DNA from: JAUASV01 sp047605685
GTDB taxonomy: Bacteria > Actinomycetota > Actinomycetes > Actinomycetales > Microbacteriaceae
DNA: 44,827 nt
Assembly: GCA_047605685.1 (NCBI GenBank)
Contig: JASGFF010000013.1
Coordinates: forward strand, 1 to 44,827
Direction of reading: 5' to 3'
Below are positions 30,684 to 39,570 of this stretch, one piece after another. The position numbers and the translations under genes are program-made. The notes beneath the pieces were generated by a model, which ran no database searches, was not told the DNA's origin, and worked only from the letters and a program-made list of their open reading frames with translations. Each line of letters opens with the position of its first letter. Position 1 is the stretch's first letter.

Positions 30684-32222
30684 GTGACGTTTCGTACTGC
30701 ACTCGCACCCATCCGCCGCTCGGCCGGTCGGGTCCTCGCCGGCGGGCTCGCCCTCGCCCTGGGCGCGTCGCTGCTGAGCGCCGTGCTCCCCGGGGTCGCG
30801 ACCGAGACCGCCGAGGCGGCCTCCTCGATCACCAAGTTCGACGCCGGCAGCATCATCACGGACGCCGACATGTTCACCTATTCGACGATGTCCGCCGCGA
30901 AGATCCAGTCGTTCCTCGACGCCAAGGTGTCCAGCTGCGACAGCGACGCGGCGGTGGCATGCCTCAAGGACTACACGGCCGATGTCACGGCGATCGCCGG
31001 CTACGGCGACGACACCACGGCGAAGGGCTGTGAGGACGACATCGACGCGGCCTCCGACGTCTCGGCCGCGAAGATCATCTACATCGTCGCGCAGGCCTGC
31101 AAGGTGAACCCCCAGGTGCTGCTCGTCACGCTGCAGAAGGAGCAGGGGCTCGTCACCTCGACGAGCCCGACCGCGACGAAGTACAAGATCGCCATGGGTT
31201 ACGGATGCCCGGACAGCTCGGGCTGCAACAGCACCTATTACGGCTTCTTCAACCAGGTGTACTGGGCGGCGCGCGCCTTCCAGTCCTATACCCGCTTCCC
31301 GTCGAGCTTCACCTACGCCGTCGGGGAGACGGTGGAGATCGCCTACAGTCCGACGGCGAGCTGCGGCACCAAGACCGTGACGCTCAAGAACTCCGCGACG
31401 GCGGCGCTCTACAACTACACGCCCTACACCCCGAACGCCGCCGCGATCAAGGCCGGGGTCGGCAACGTGGGCGACTCCTGCTCCTCCTACGGCAACCGCA
31501 ACTTCTGGGGTTACTTCTACAGCTGGTTCGGCCCCGTCGACGACCAGGACCCCTACTTCATCCGCAACGCCGACACCAAGCAGATCTACCTCATCATCAA
31601 CGGCAAGCGGCGGCCGATCGCCTCGAAGCACGAGATGCGTCTCATCGCCAAGTACACGGGCATCGCCTACAAGCTGCCCTCGCTCGACGGATCGATCGTC
31701 TCGCAGATCGGCACCGGGTCCTACCGGGTGATCGTGCCGGGCACGGTGATAAAAGCGAGCAGCAGTTCCTCGAAGCTGTACATCATCGACGGGCTGAGCA
31801 CGAAGCGCCCGATCACCAAGAAACAGGCGATCGAGCTCACCGGTTCCTCGAGCGCGCTCGTGGTCGGCTCGAAGGTCGTGGCGAAGTACAAGACCGGGGC
31901 GGGCTGGGCGAAGCTCGGCCTGCGGGTCGGCAGCAAGTACTGGGTCGCCGACCACGGGGTGCTGCGCCGCATCCGCAGTGAGGACGTCGCGCACTACAAG
32001 AAGAAGTTCGGCTTCGGCACGTACGACGTCTCCACGATCAAGGCGCTCACGACGGGGGTCAGCATCGGTCGGCTCATCGAATGGGACGGGCACTATTACC
32101 TCGTTCGCGACAACAAGAAGTACAAGATATCGACGGCGTACTACAAACGACTGGCGAAGAAGTTCGGCAAGTCCGCCCGCACCGTCGACGACTACTTCGC
32201 CTCGCTGCTGCCCACCCGGTAG
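30684..32222 (+). CDS. Secreted protein with lysozyme-like N-terminal domain and four C-terminal repeats
   Basis: The product has 512 residues. A signal peptide (about 10-46, ending AEAASS) is followed by a conserved actinobacterial domain: FDAGSIITDADMF, MSAAKIQSFLDAKV, then KVNPQVLLVTLQKEQGL, where Glu153 is placed like the catalytic Glu of lytic transglycosylases. Cysteine pairs suggest disulfides. From about 290 come four related repeats of 45-65 residues (IYLIINGKRRPI, LYIIDGLSTKRPI, YWVADHGVLRRI, YYLVRDNKKYKI), lysine-rich and probably binding envelope polymers. The enzymatic activity is an inference. The GTG at 30684 was chosen because it gives a standard signal peptide. Confidence 0.8.
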   Translation: MTFRTALAPIRRSAGRVLAGGLALALGASLLSAVLPGVATETAEAASSITKFDAGSIITDADMFTYSTMSAAKIQSFLDAKVSSCDSDAAVACLKDYTADVTAIAGYGDDTTAKGCEDDIDAASDVSAAKIIYIVAQACKVNPQVLLVTLQKEQGLVTSTSPTATKYKIAMGYGCPDSSGCNSTYYGFFNQVYWAARAFQSYTRFPSSFTYAVGETVEIAYSPTASCGTKTVTLKNSATAALYNYTPYTPNAAAIKAGVGNVGDSCSSYGNRNFWGYFYSWFGPVDDQDPYFIRNADTKQIYLIINGKRRPIASKHEMRLIAKYTGIAYKLPSLDGSIVSQIGTGSYRVIVPGTVIKASSSSSKLYIIDGLSTKRPITKKQAIELTGSSSALVVGSKVVAKYKTGAGWAKLGLRVGSKYWVADHGVLRRIRSEDVAHYKKKFGFGTYDVSTIKALTTGVSIGRLIEWDGHYYLVRDNKKYKISTAYYKRLAKKFGKSARTVDDYFASLLPTR

Positions 32223-32264
32223 CGCCCGTCCGCGCCGCGCCGCGCCGCGCTTGCCGGCCCTGCT

Positions 32265-32342
32265 GAAAACGAAGGAGCTGGTGTCGCGAGGCGCTCCGAT
32301 GGCCCCCAACGGGGCGCCGGACGCACCAGCTCCTTCGTTTTC
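32265..32342. repeat. 78-bp palindromic element, copy 7
   Basis: GAAAACGAAGGAGCTGGTG with CACCAGCTCCTTCGTTTTC, perfectly paired. The centre holds GGCGCTCC and GGGGCGCC as an inner stem. It lies between two convergent genes, next to a short CGCGC/CGCCG tandem tract at about 32230-32251. Confidence 0.95.
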
Positions 32343-32362
32343 GACGGATGCCGCGCCGCCGC

Positions 32363-33664
32363 TCAGGCCCGCGGCAGATCGGGCCCCGTGGTGCGCGGGT
32401 GCAGCCGCTGGAAGGCGCGCCGCCAGGAGAGCCGGTCGGCGCAGGTCACCACGCAGACCACGAGCAGCAGCCAGGAGAAGTCCGTCAGCAGCGCGCTCTC
32501 GGTGAGGGACGTCGCGATGAGGGCGACGACGGTGAGCGCCGGCCACAGGTAGACGACGCTGCGCTGCCGCACCGCGAGCACCCAGGAGCGGGCCAGGACG
32601 AGCCCGAGCAGCCCTAGGAACAGCACGAGCCCCACCAGCCCGGTCTGGAAGAACACGTCGAGGTAGGCGTTGAACGCGGAGGCGAAGTCGTCGCCGCTCA
32701 GCCGGGTGAACACGCGGAACGGGAACAGCTCGAGCCGCCAGCGGCCGATCCAGCCCCACCCGGCCAGGCCGTGCTCGCTCGTGCCGAACTGGAACACCGC
32801 CTGCCACAGCGCCCGGCGGTTCGCGACCTGGCCGCTCGTCGCGAAGGCGTCGAGCAGGCGGGCGCGCAGCAGCACGGCCACGCCGGTGCCGAGGATGCCC
32901 ACGACGATGAGCACCCAGGTGAGCGGCAGCTTGACGACGTCCGGGGCGTGCCGCAGCGCGGTGAGCGCGAGCGCCGCGGCGATGACGACGAGCCCGGCGG
33001 CGAGCACGACCGTCGACTGGCTGAGCAGGATCATGACGACGCTGCCGGCGAGCGAGGTCACGGACAGCGGCAGCGGCACCGACCGGGTGAGCAGCTCCAC
33101 GCCGAACGCGATGCCGGCCATGAGCGCGATGATGCCGAGATGGGCGGCATCCCCGCCGAGGCCCTCGATCGGGCCGCCCTCGGTGAGCGCGCCGCGCACG
33201 TTGAGCGGGCGGAACGGGGCGTCGAACAGGATGCCGCTGAGCACCTCGATCGCGAGCGAGGCGCCGAGCACCCAGCGCAGCACGTCGCCGAGCGCCCGCA
33301 CGATCTGGATGGTGTCACGGGTCAGCGCGATGTACACGCCCATCGTGCCGAAGGCGAGCTGGTAGAGCCAGCTCGTCACCGTGGCCGACGGGTACTCGCT
33401 CCACGCCGTCGAGACCGCGCACCATCCGACGAAGCCGAGCAGCGAGAGCGGCAGGATGCCGTCCCAGCCGAGCTGATGGCGCCGCCCGACGAGCGAGGCG
33501 AGGCAGAGCACGACGAGGCCCGCGAGCACGGCGATCAGGCCCGGCCAGCCGAACATCGCCTGCAGCGGGAACGCGAGCGCCCCGGCGCCGAGGCCGGCGA
33601 CGGTCAGCGCCCGCACCACCGGCGCGGTGCCGAGCGCCTCGAGCAGGCGCGTCGTGGTGATCAC
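32363..33664 (-). CDS. O-antigen ligase-like membrane protein 1
   Basis: The product has 433 residues and about ten to twelve hydrophobic helices. Between them is the Wzy_C-type signature region: NRRALWQAVFQFGTSEHGLAGWGWIG followed by FNAYLDVFFQTGLVG. The family polymerises or ligates lipid-linked glycans on the outer side of the membrane. The GTG start overlaps the stop of the preceding paralogue (GTGA), so the two are made together. Confidence 0.85.
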   Translation of the reverse strand: MITTTRLLEALGTAPVVRALTVAGLGAGALAFPLQAMFGWPGLIAVLAGLVVLCLASLVGRRHQLGWDGILPLSLLGFVGWCAVSTAWSEYPSATVTSWLYQLAFGTMGVYIALTRDTIQIVRALGDVLRWVLGASLAIEVLSGILFDAPFRPLNVRGALTEGGPIEGLGGDAAHLGIIALMAGIAFGVELLTRSVPLPLSVTSLAGSVVMILLSQSTVVLAAGLVVIAAALALTALRHAPDVVKLPLTWVLIVVGILGTGVAVLLRARLLDAFATSGQVANRRALWQAVFQFGTSEHGLAGWGWIGRWRLELFPFRVFTRLSGDDFASAFNAYLDVFFQTGLVGLVLFLGLLGLVLARSWVLAVRQRSVVYLWPALTVVALIATSLTESALLTDFSWLLLVVCVVTCADRLSWRRAFQRLHPRTTGPDLPRA

Positions 33665-35097
33665 CGTCGCGGCCTGACCGAGAGCGCGACGACGAGCACC
33701 GTGAACAGCAGCAGCCCCTCCTGGTGCAGGATGCCACTCTCGGTCACCGTGTCGACGAGAGCGACCACGAGCAGCAGCATCGGCAGGAAGGCGACGTCCG
33801 CGAAACGGCGGCCGGTGGCATCCGTCTCGGCGGCGGGGCCCGCGGTGGCATCTCTCCCGGTGCCGGTCGAGCCGGTGGTGGCATCCGGCCCCGCGCCCGG
33901 CCCGGTGCCCGCCCCCGCGCCTGGCCCGACGCCCGGCCCGACGACGGGGTCGACGGTGAAGCGGTAGGCACGGTGCAGGGTCTGCAGCACGAGCACCGCG
34001 AACACCGCGATGCCGACGACGCCGAGCTGCATGAACAGGTCCACCCAGGCGTCGTGCGCGTGCAGCTGCTGCACGCCGTTCCGGTAGTTGATCTGCAGCT
34101 GTGTCACCCACGGCGGCCAGTAGCCGAGCCAGCCCCAGCCGAACCAGGGGCGCTGCACGGCGAGGGCGACGGTGTGCGCCCAGATCTCGGTGCGGCCGGT
34201 CAGGTCGCCGCTCTTGCCGAGGATGCCGAGGATGCCCGACCACTGCCAGACGGCCACGACCGCGGCGATGACGGCGGCGGCGACGATGCCGGCCCAGAAG
34301 CCCAGGCGCGCCCGGAAGCTCTCGAGCCGGCGCCGCACGAGCAGGGCGACGGTCGCGGCCGTTGCCACGACGAGGGCGATCGTCACCGTCGCCGAGCGGG
34401 TCAGCACGATCGTGCCGAGCGCGAGCAGCAGCCAGAACGGCGCCGCGACGCGGCCGATGCGGCCGATGGCGAACTGCACGCCGGTCGTGACGAGACTGAG
34501 CAGGGCGATGTGCGCCAGGATCGCCGAGTTGCCCACGATGCCCTGGATCTTGCCGGTGACCAGCAGCAGATCCCGCGACCAGAGGTACTGCAGCGGGGCG
34601 GTCTCCGGGTCGCCGGAGATCCACACCGGCAGCACCGGGTGACGGACGACGAGGGACACCCACAGCTCGAACAGGAACGACAGCGCGAGGACCCCGCGCA
34701 GCGCCGCGCCGAGCGCGACGACGAGCCCGTGCCAGTCGAGCATCCGCGCGAGCGCGACGCCGCACAGCGCCGTGAGCCCGAGCACGAGCACGGCCAGCAG
34801 CGTCGAGGGCCGCCACTGCGACCAGGCGATGGATGCCGTGGCGAGCGCCGCGAAGGCCAGCAGTGGTGCCGGCAGCCGGTGCAGCCGCCGGATCTCGCCG
34901 TCGCGGATCAGCCAGGCCAGGCATCCGCCGAACACCGCGAGCACGAGGGCGCCCCACACCCACCAGCCGAAGGCGTTCTTGAGCCCGTTCGCGCCGAAGG
35001 CGACGAAGAAGGCGAACGTTGCGAAGGCGAGACGGCCGTTGTTCAGGCCCAGACGGGCCGCGAGCGGACGGGCCAGGAGCTCAGCGCGCGTCGACAC
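33661..35097 (-). CDS. O-antigen ligase-like membrane protein 2
   Basis: The product has 478 residues with about eleven hydrophobic helices and the Wzy_C pattern: GRTEIWAHTVALAVQRPWFGWGWLGYW, then LHAHDAWVDLFMQLGVVGI. It is a clear relative of the neighbouring protein. A Gly/Pro/Ala/Thr-rich loop near residue 390-425 (PGVGPGAGAGTGPGAG) is an unusual low-complexity insertion. The GTG at 35097 was chosen because it lies exactly 6 nt after TACCCT; a GTG one codon upstream is possible. Confidence 0.85.
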   Translation of the reverse strand: MSTRAELLARPLAARLGLNNGRLAFATFAFFVAFGANGLKNAFGWWVWGALVLAVFGGCLAWLIRDGEIRRLHRLPAPLLAFAALATASIAWSQWRPSTLLAVLVLGLTALCGVALARMLDWHGLVVALGAALRGVLALSFLFELWVSLVVRHPVLPVWISGDPETAPLQYLWSRDLLLVTGKIQGIVGNSAILAHIALLSLVTTGVQFAIGRIGRVAAPFWLLLALGTIVLTRSATVTIALVVATAATVALLVRRRLESFRARLGFWAGIVAAAVIAAVVAVWQWSGILGILGKSGDLTGRTEIWAHTVALAVQRPWFGWGWLGYWPPWVTQLQINYRNGVQQLHAHDAWVDLFMQLGVVGIAVFAVLVLQTLHRAYRFTVDPVVGPGVGPGAGAGTGPGAGPDATTGSTGTGRDATAGPAAETDATGRRFADVAFLPMLLLVVALVDTVTESGILHQEGLLLFTVLVVALSVRPRR

Positions 35098-35103
35098 CAC
35101 CAC

Positions 35104-35109
35104 AGGGTA
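35104..35109 (-). promoter_or_regulatory. -10 hexamer of the ligase pair (leaderless)
   Basis: TACCCT on the minus strand, 6-nt spacer GTGGTG, then the GTG start. The remaining gap to 35192 holds four GTGCC units (35146-35165) and GC-rich variants. Confidence 0.5.
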
Positions 35110-35192
35110 CCGGGGCATCCGGGCCGCTCCGGACCGGGTTGGATCGTGCCGTGCCGTGCCGTGCCGCGCCGCGCGTGCCGCGCCGCTCCGGC

Positions 35193-36380
35193 TCAGACGA
35201 AGGCGCCCTTGCCGGTGATCGCACGACCCACGATGAGCGTGTTCATCTCGCGCGTGCCCTCGTAGGAGTACAGCGCCTCCGCGTCGGCGAAGTGCCTGGC
35301 GGCGCCGTAGTCGAGCACGATGCCGTTGCCGCCCATCGCCTCCCGGCACCAGGCGACGGTCTCGCGCATCCGGCTGGTGCAGAACTCCTTCGCCAGGGCG
35401 GAGTGCTCGTCGCGCTGCGTGCCCTCGTCGAGCATCTGGCTCACCCGGGTGGCCAGGCCGATCGAGGAGGTGATGTTGCCGAGGCTCCTCGCGAGCAGCT
35501 CCTGGATGAGCTGGTGGTGGCCGATCGGCCGGCCGAACTGCACGCGCTCGGCCGCGTAGGCCACGGCCGCCTCGTAGGCGCCGATCGCGATGCCGATCGC
35601 CGCCCAGGCGACCTCGGCGCGGGTCAGCCGCAGCACCGCGGCGGTCTCGCGGAACGAGGCCACCCGCTGCAGCCGGTTCGCCTCCGGCACCCGCATCCCG
35701 GTGAACGTGATGTCGGCGTTCTGCACGATGCGCAGCGCGACCTTGCCCTCGATGCGCGTCGCCGCGTAGCCGGGGGTGGATGTCGGCACGATGAAGCCCT
35801 TCACCTGGCCGTCCTCGACATCCTTCGCCCAGACGATCGCCGTGTCGGCCACGGTGCCGGAGCCGATCCAGCGCTTGGCGCCGTCGATGACCCACTCCTC
35901 ACCGTCGCGGCGCGCGGTGGAGCGCAGCCCCTGGGCGGAGTCGGAGCCGGAGAGCGGCTCGGTGAGCGCGAAGCAGCCGAGCAGCTCGCCGCTGGCGAAG
36001 CGCGGCAGCCACTCGCGGCGCTGCTCGGCGGAGCCGCCCACGGCGATCGCGCCCATCACTAGGCCGTTCTGCATCCCGACGAGGGTCGCGGCGGATGCGT
36101 CGACCCGGCCGAGCTCGAGGGCGACCCAACCGCGGAACACCGCCGAGTTCGTAAAGCGGCGGCTCTCCTCCCAGGGCTGGCCGAAGGCGCCGAGGTCCGC
36201 GAGGCCCTGGACGACGCTGCGCGGGAACCACTCGGCGCGCTCCCAGTGCGCGTTCGCGATCGGGCGCACCTCGGCGTCGAGGAAGGCGCGCAGCCGCACG
36301 ATGAAGCGTTTCTCCTCGTCGGCGAGGGCGTTCTCGAAACCGTAGAAGTCGGCGGCGAGGGGGGCGAAGTCGAGGGACAT
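35193..36380 (-). CDS. Acyl-CoA dehydrogenase (glutaryl-CoA dehydrogenase-like)
   Basis: The product is a flavoprotein of 395 residues that oxidises acyl-CoA to enoyl-CoA. The FAD/substrate region GCFALTEPLSGSDSAQGLRSTA, KRWIGSGTVAD and the C-terminal QFGRPIGHHQLIQELLA ... EAMGGNGIVLDYGAARHFADAEALYSYEGTRE are seen, with the catalytic base Glu at about 374 in the YEGT motif. The EGT(R/Y) motif and overall layout resemble glutaryl-CoA dehydrogenases, but the substrate is not certain. The ATG has GGAG upstream. The upstream region is an unusual G-rich repeat tract. Confidence 0.92.
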   Translation of the reverse strand: MSLDFAPLAADFYGFENALADEEKRFIVRLRAFLDAEVRPIANAHWERAEWFPRSVVQGLADLGAFGQPWEESRRFTNSAVFRGWVALELGRVDASAATLVGMQNGLVMGAIAVGGSAEQRREWLPRFASGELLGCFALTEPLSGSDSAQGLRSTARRDGEEWVIDGAKRWIGSGTVADTAIVWAKDVEDGQVKGFIVPTSTPGYAATRIEGKVALRIVQNADITFTGMRVPEANRLQRVASFRETAAVLRLTRAEVAWAAIGIAIGAYEAAVAYAAERVQFGRPIGHHQLIQELLARSLGNITSSIGLATRVSQMLDEGTQRDEHSALAKEFCTSRMRETVAWCREAMGGNGIVLDYGAARHFADAEALYSYEGTREMNTLIVGRAITGKGAFV

Positions 36381-36388
36381 GGATGCTC

Positions 36389-36480
36389 CGGGGCTGGGGG
36401 CTGGGGGCTGGGGGCTGGGGGCTGGGGGCTTGGGCTGGGGGCTGGGGCTTGGTCGGGGTTTTCTGGGGAACCGGGGCTGG
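36389..36480. repeat. G-rich 7-bp tandem tract upstream of the acyl-CoA dehydrogenase gene
   Basis: Units of GGGGGCT are repeated about eight times with slight variation (G4-5 runs every 7 bp). The run of regularly spaced G tracts on the plus strand could form G-quadruplex DNA. It lies right in front of the minus-strand start codon at 36380, in the region expected to hold its promoter. The remainder of the 559-bp gap 36381-36939 carries a 16-bp repeat, palindromic element copy 8 and the manA -10. Confidence 0.8.
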
Positions 36481-36603
36481 GGGCGGCTGGTATTTGAAGG
36501 TGGCAGGGCGTGATGGGGTGGGGACCGGGGTCGGGGACTGGGCTCAGGGTTTCGGGGCCGGGGTTCGGAGGTGCTGGGTTCGGGGGCTCCTGGGCTGTTC
36601 TGT

Positions 36604-36651
36604 GGGCTCGAGCTTCTATGGGCTCGAGCTTCTGCCGGGTCGAGCTCCTGT
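36604..36651. repeat. 16-bp direct repeats
   Basis: GGGCTCGAGCTTCTAT, GGGCTCGAGCTTCTGC and CGGGTCGAGCTCCTGT follow each other without gaps. The core CTCGAG is palindromic. No coding potential is seen. Confidence 0.65.
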
Positions 36652-36820
36652 GAGCCCGAGCCGGGGGTTCGGACCGGGGCTCGAGCTGCGGGCCCTGCGA
36701 TGGACCGGCGGTCAGCGCCATCACCGACTCGGCCGCCCCGTGCTCACCAGAGGCCGGCGTCAGCATAGGCGGGTGCTCGGCAGCCGCGAAGCCCCTTGCC
36801 GCATTCGACAATCCGGCGCC

Positions 36821-36898
36821 GAAAACGAAGGAGCTGGTGCGCCGCCCCCGGCAAAACCGGCCTCGGGGCGGCATCCAGACACCAGTTCCTTCGTTTTC
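36821..36898. repeat. 78-bp palindromic element, copy 8
   Basis: Arms GAAAACGAAGGAGCTGGTG and CACCAGTTCCTTCGTTTTC, extended outward by GCGCC/GGCGC (36816-36903). The centre forms the best inner hairpin of the family: GCCGCCCC with GGGGCGGC and CCGG with CCGG around AAAA-type loop bases. It lies between divergent genes. Confidence 0.95.
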
Positions 36899-36927
36899 GG
36901 CGCCCGCAGCGGCGTGGGGGCGCCCGC

Positions 36928-36933
36928 TAGCGT
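36928..36933 (+). promoter_or_regulatory. -10 hexamer of manA (leaderless)
   Basis: TAGCGT, 6-nt spacer GGTCGG, then GTG at 36940. Confidence 0.65.
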
Positions 36934-36939
36934 GGTCGG

Positions 36940-38235
36940 GTGCTGATGCAGATCGCGAACACGCCGCGCGACTACGCCTGGGGATCGCGGACGGCGATGG
37001 CCGCGCTGTTCGGCCGCCGCCCCTCGGGCCGCCCCGAGGCCGAGCTGTGGCTCGGCAGCCATCCCGGATCGCCCGCGCGGGTCGTCGGCACCGGCACGCC
37101 CGGTGCGACGCTCGTCGACGTGCTCGGCGGTCGCCGGCTGCCCTTCCTGCTGAAGACGCTCGCGGCCGACGCGCCGCTGTCGCTGCAGGCGCATCCGACG
37201 ACGGCGCAGGCGCACGAGGGCTATGCCCGCGAGACCGCCGCCGGTGTTCGGCTGGACGCGGCGGAGCGCAACTACCGGGATCCGTTCCACAAGCCCGAGC
37301 TGATCTACGCGCTCTCCGAGCGCTTCGAGGCGCTGTGCGGCTTCCGGTCGGTGGATGCCACGCGGGCCGTCCTCGGCCGTCTCGGGGATGCCGCGAGGCC
37401 CCTCGCCCAGCGGCTGGGCGGCGAGGCCGATCTGCGCGCCGTGCTCTCCTGGCTGCTCGCCGGCGGAGCGGATGTCGGGCGGCTCGTCGCCGATGTCGTC
37501 CGCCGGGCCGGCGAGCTCGCCGAGCCGTCCCTCGCCGACGACATCGGGCTGGTGTCGGCGCTCGCCGCCGCCTACCCGGGGGATCCCGGCATCCTCGTGG
37601 CCCTGCTGCTCAATCGCGTCAGCCTGCGGCGCGGTGAGGCGCTCTATCTGCCGGCGGGGAACATCCACGCCTATCTGAGCGGTCTTGGCATCGAGATCAT
37701 GGCCGCGAGCGACAACGTGCTGCGCGGCGGCCTCACCTCGAAGCACATCGACGTCGCGGAGCTCGAGCGCGTGCTCGACGCCCGCTCGACGCCCGTGCCG
37801 TACCTGCGGCCCGTCGCGCTCGGGCCCGTCGTGCAGGCGTTCCGGCCGGATGTGCCGGACTTCGAGCTGCTGCACGTCACCGGCGACGCCGAGCTCGCGC
37901 TGCCGGGCGCCGCGATCGCGCTGTGCACCGGGGGGCGGTTCGCGGTCGCCGGTGCCGGTTCGGCTGGCGGTGGCGGTGGTGTTGGTGCTGCTGTTGGTGC
38001 TCCGCTGGCGGATGCCGTTGCGGATGCCGCGGGCGCGGTGGCGCGCGCGACCGCCGCCGCGGGCTCTGCTGACGGGTCTTCTGCCGACGCGGGCTCGGCC
38101 GTCGCGTCCCCGCCGCTCGGGCTCGGGCTCGATCTCGGGCCCGGCGAGGCGGTGTTCGTTCTCGAGGAGCCGAGCCTCGTGGTGCGCGGCGCGGGCGAGC
38201 TCTTCGTCGGGACATCCGCTCTCCCGCTCGGCTGA
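36940..38235 (+). CDS. manA: Mannose-6-phosphate isomerase, type I
   Basis: The product has 431 residues: DYAWGS at the start, zinc-binding region with Gln83, His85 and Glu120 (LSLQAHP; DPFHKPELIYAL), and the later NIHAYLSGLGIEIMAASDNVLRGGLTSKHID with the third zinc ligand region and active-site residues. It interconverts fructose-6-phosphate and mannose-6-phosphate, feeding GDP-mannose synthesis, and it could draw on fructose-6-phosphate from the fructan locus. A Gly/Ala-rich insertion (about residues 343-395), encoded by GGT/GCT-rich DNA, lies in the C-terminal domain. Confidence 0.93.
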   Translation: MLMQIANTPRDYAWGSRTAMAALFGRRPSGRPEAELWLGSHPGSPARVVGTGTPGATLVDVLGGRRLPFLLKTLAADAPLSLQAHPTTAQAHEGYARETAAGVRLDAAERNYRDPFHKPELIYALSERFEALCGFRSVDATRAVLGRLGDAARPLAQRLGGEADLRAVLSWLLAGGADVGRLVADVVRRAGELAEPSLADDIGLVSALAAAYPGDPGILVALLLNRVSLRRGEALYLPAGNIHAYLSGLGIEIMAASDNVLRGGLTSKHIDVAELERVLDARSTPVPYLRPVALGPVVQAFRPDVPDFELLHVTGDAELALPGAAIALCTGGRFAVAGAGSAGGGGGVGAAVGAPLADAVADAAGAVARATAAAGSADGSSADAGSAVASPPLGLGLDLGPGEAVFVLEEPSLVVRGAGELFVGTSALPLG

Positions 38236-38301
38236 CCACGCTCCCGCGCGTGCCGCGTGCCGCGTGCCGCGTGCCTTCCCGAGAGGTCCCCTGAGCGGGC
38301 C

Positions 38302-38379
38302 GAAAACGAAGGAGATGGTGCCGCCGTGGCCGGTTTGGCCGCCTTTCACCGTGGCACAGACGTCAGCTCCTTCGTTTTC
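38302..38379. repeat. 78-bp palindromic element, copy 9
   Basis: Arms GAAAACGAAGGAGATGGTG and CGTCAGCTCCTTCGTTTTC. The centre includes GGCCGGTTTGGCC. A CGCGTGC tandem tract (38247-38275) lies beside it, after the manA stop. Confidence 0.95.
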
Positions 38380-38490
38380 GTCGATCGGCGGGGAGGGCTC
38401 CGCTCGTCCACAGGCGGCGGGCGGCGGCGGAACTCCACCGCGAGGCCCGATGCCGTCCCGATCGGCACCGGCCGGGTCGAGCATGCCGGC

Positions 38491-39570
38491 ATGGAACTGC
38501 ACGCCGCCTTCACCCGCCACGGCCCCTTCCTGCGCCGCCGCGACCTCCTCGCCCTCGGCCACAGCGACCGGGGCATCCGGGCCGCTCTCGCCGCCGGCCT
38601 GATCTTCCGGGTGCGGCACGGCTGGTATGCGCTGCCCGGCACGCCCGACGACGCGGTGCGCGCCATCAGGCTGGGCGGCCGGCTCGCCGGGGCGAGCGCG
38701 CTGCTGAGCTACGGATGCATCGTGCCCCGCCCCGAGCGCACCGAGATCGTCGTGCCGTGCAACGCCTGCCGCCTCCGACGACCCGATGACAGACGCGCCC
38801 GGCTGCGGGCAGCCGACCGGTGCCGCATCCGTTGGGTCGACGACTACCGCGGCGACGAGCGCGAGTGGCGGGTGAGCGTCGAAGAGGCGATCGCCCAGGT
38901 GCTGCGGGGCGAGCCGCGCTCGGTCGCGATCGCCTGCTGCGACGCGGCGATCCGGAAGGGCCTGATCGGCTGGAACGAGCTGGACCGCCTGTTCGCCGAG
39001 GGCCCCGCGCGTGCGCGGCCGTGGCGCGAGCTCGTCACCGGCAAGGCGGATGCCTTCGGCGAGACCTACGTCATGCTCGGCTGCCACGCCGCCGGCATCC
39101 CGTTCGTTCCGCAGCCCTATGTGCCCGGCGCCGGCCGCTTCGACGGGCAGATCGGGAAGCACGTCTACACAGAGATCGACGGCATTCAACACGCCGAGGA
39201 CTACGACGGCGTGCTCGGCGGTGTAAGCGCGTTCGAGTCGGACCACGATCGGGATGTCACGATGGCGATCCGCGGCGACCGGGTGCTGCGCTTCACCTAC
39301 CGGCAGATCCTCACCGACTGGGATCGGTGCCTCGCGGCGATGCTCCGAGCCATCGCCGATGACGAGCTGCTCAGCAGGGCCCGTGCCCGGCGCCCCTACG
39401 TCCCGCCGTCGCGACGGCGGAGCACGCGGCTGGGGCGGCCGCGATCGACCCGACGGGGGACGAGCGGCGCCGCCTCGGCTAACGGTGCCGCCCCGGCTGC
39501 CGGTGCCGCCTCCGCCCCGGTGAGCCCGGGCGGTCAGGCGATCCGGGAGGCTCCGAAGGCGCGGCGGTAG
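38491..39570 (+). CDS. AbiEi-like/DUF559-type protein of unknown role
   Basis: The product has 359 residues. The N-terminal part (GPFLRRRDLLALGHSDRGIRAALAAGLIFRVRHGWYAL) resembles the winged-helix of AbiEi-type antitoxin-domain proteins. The C-terminal part (VYTEIDGIQHAEDYDGVLGGVSAFESDHDRDVTMAIRGDRVLRFTYRQI) resembles DUF559, a Vsr-like PD-(D/E)XK nuclease fold, with the acidic residues present. Such proteins are frequent in Microbacteriaceae, but no toxin partner is adjacent, so a toxin-antitoxin role is not supported. The tail (330-359) is Ala/Arg-rich and overlaps the end of the convergent regulator gene by 37 bp. The ATG start is 6 nt after GAGCAT, a weak -10. Confidence 0.75.
   Translation: MELHAAFTRHGPFLRRRDLLALGHSDRGIRAALAAGLIFRVRHGWYALPGTPDDAVRAIRLGGRLAGASALLSYGCIVPRPERTEIVVPCNACRLRRPDDRRARLRAADRCRIRWVDDYRGDEREWRVSVEEAIAQVLRGEPRSVAIACCDAAIRKGLIGWNELDRLFAEGPARARPWRELVTGKADAFGETYVMLGCHAAGIPFVPQPYVPGAGRFDGQIGKHVYTEIDGIQHAEDYDGVLGGVSAFESDHDRDVTMAIRGDRVLRFTYRQILTDWDRCLAAMLRAIADDELLSRARARRPYVPPSRRRSTRLGRPRSTRRGTSGAASANGAAPAAGAASAPVSPGGQAIREAPKARR

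Noticed and set aside
38491..39570. A toxin-antitoxin system based on the AbiEi-like N-terminus
   Set aside because: No toxin-like partner gene is adjacent; the neighbours are manA and a convergent regulator gene.
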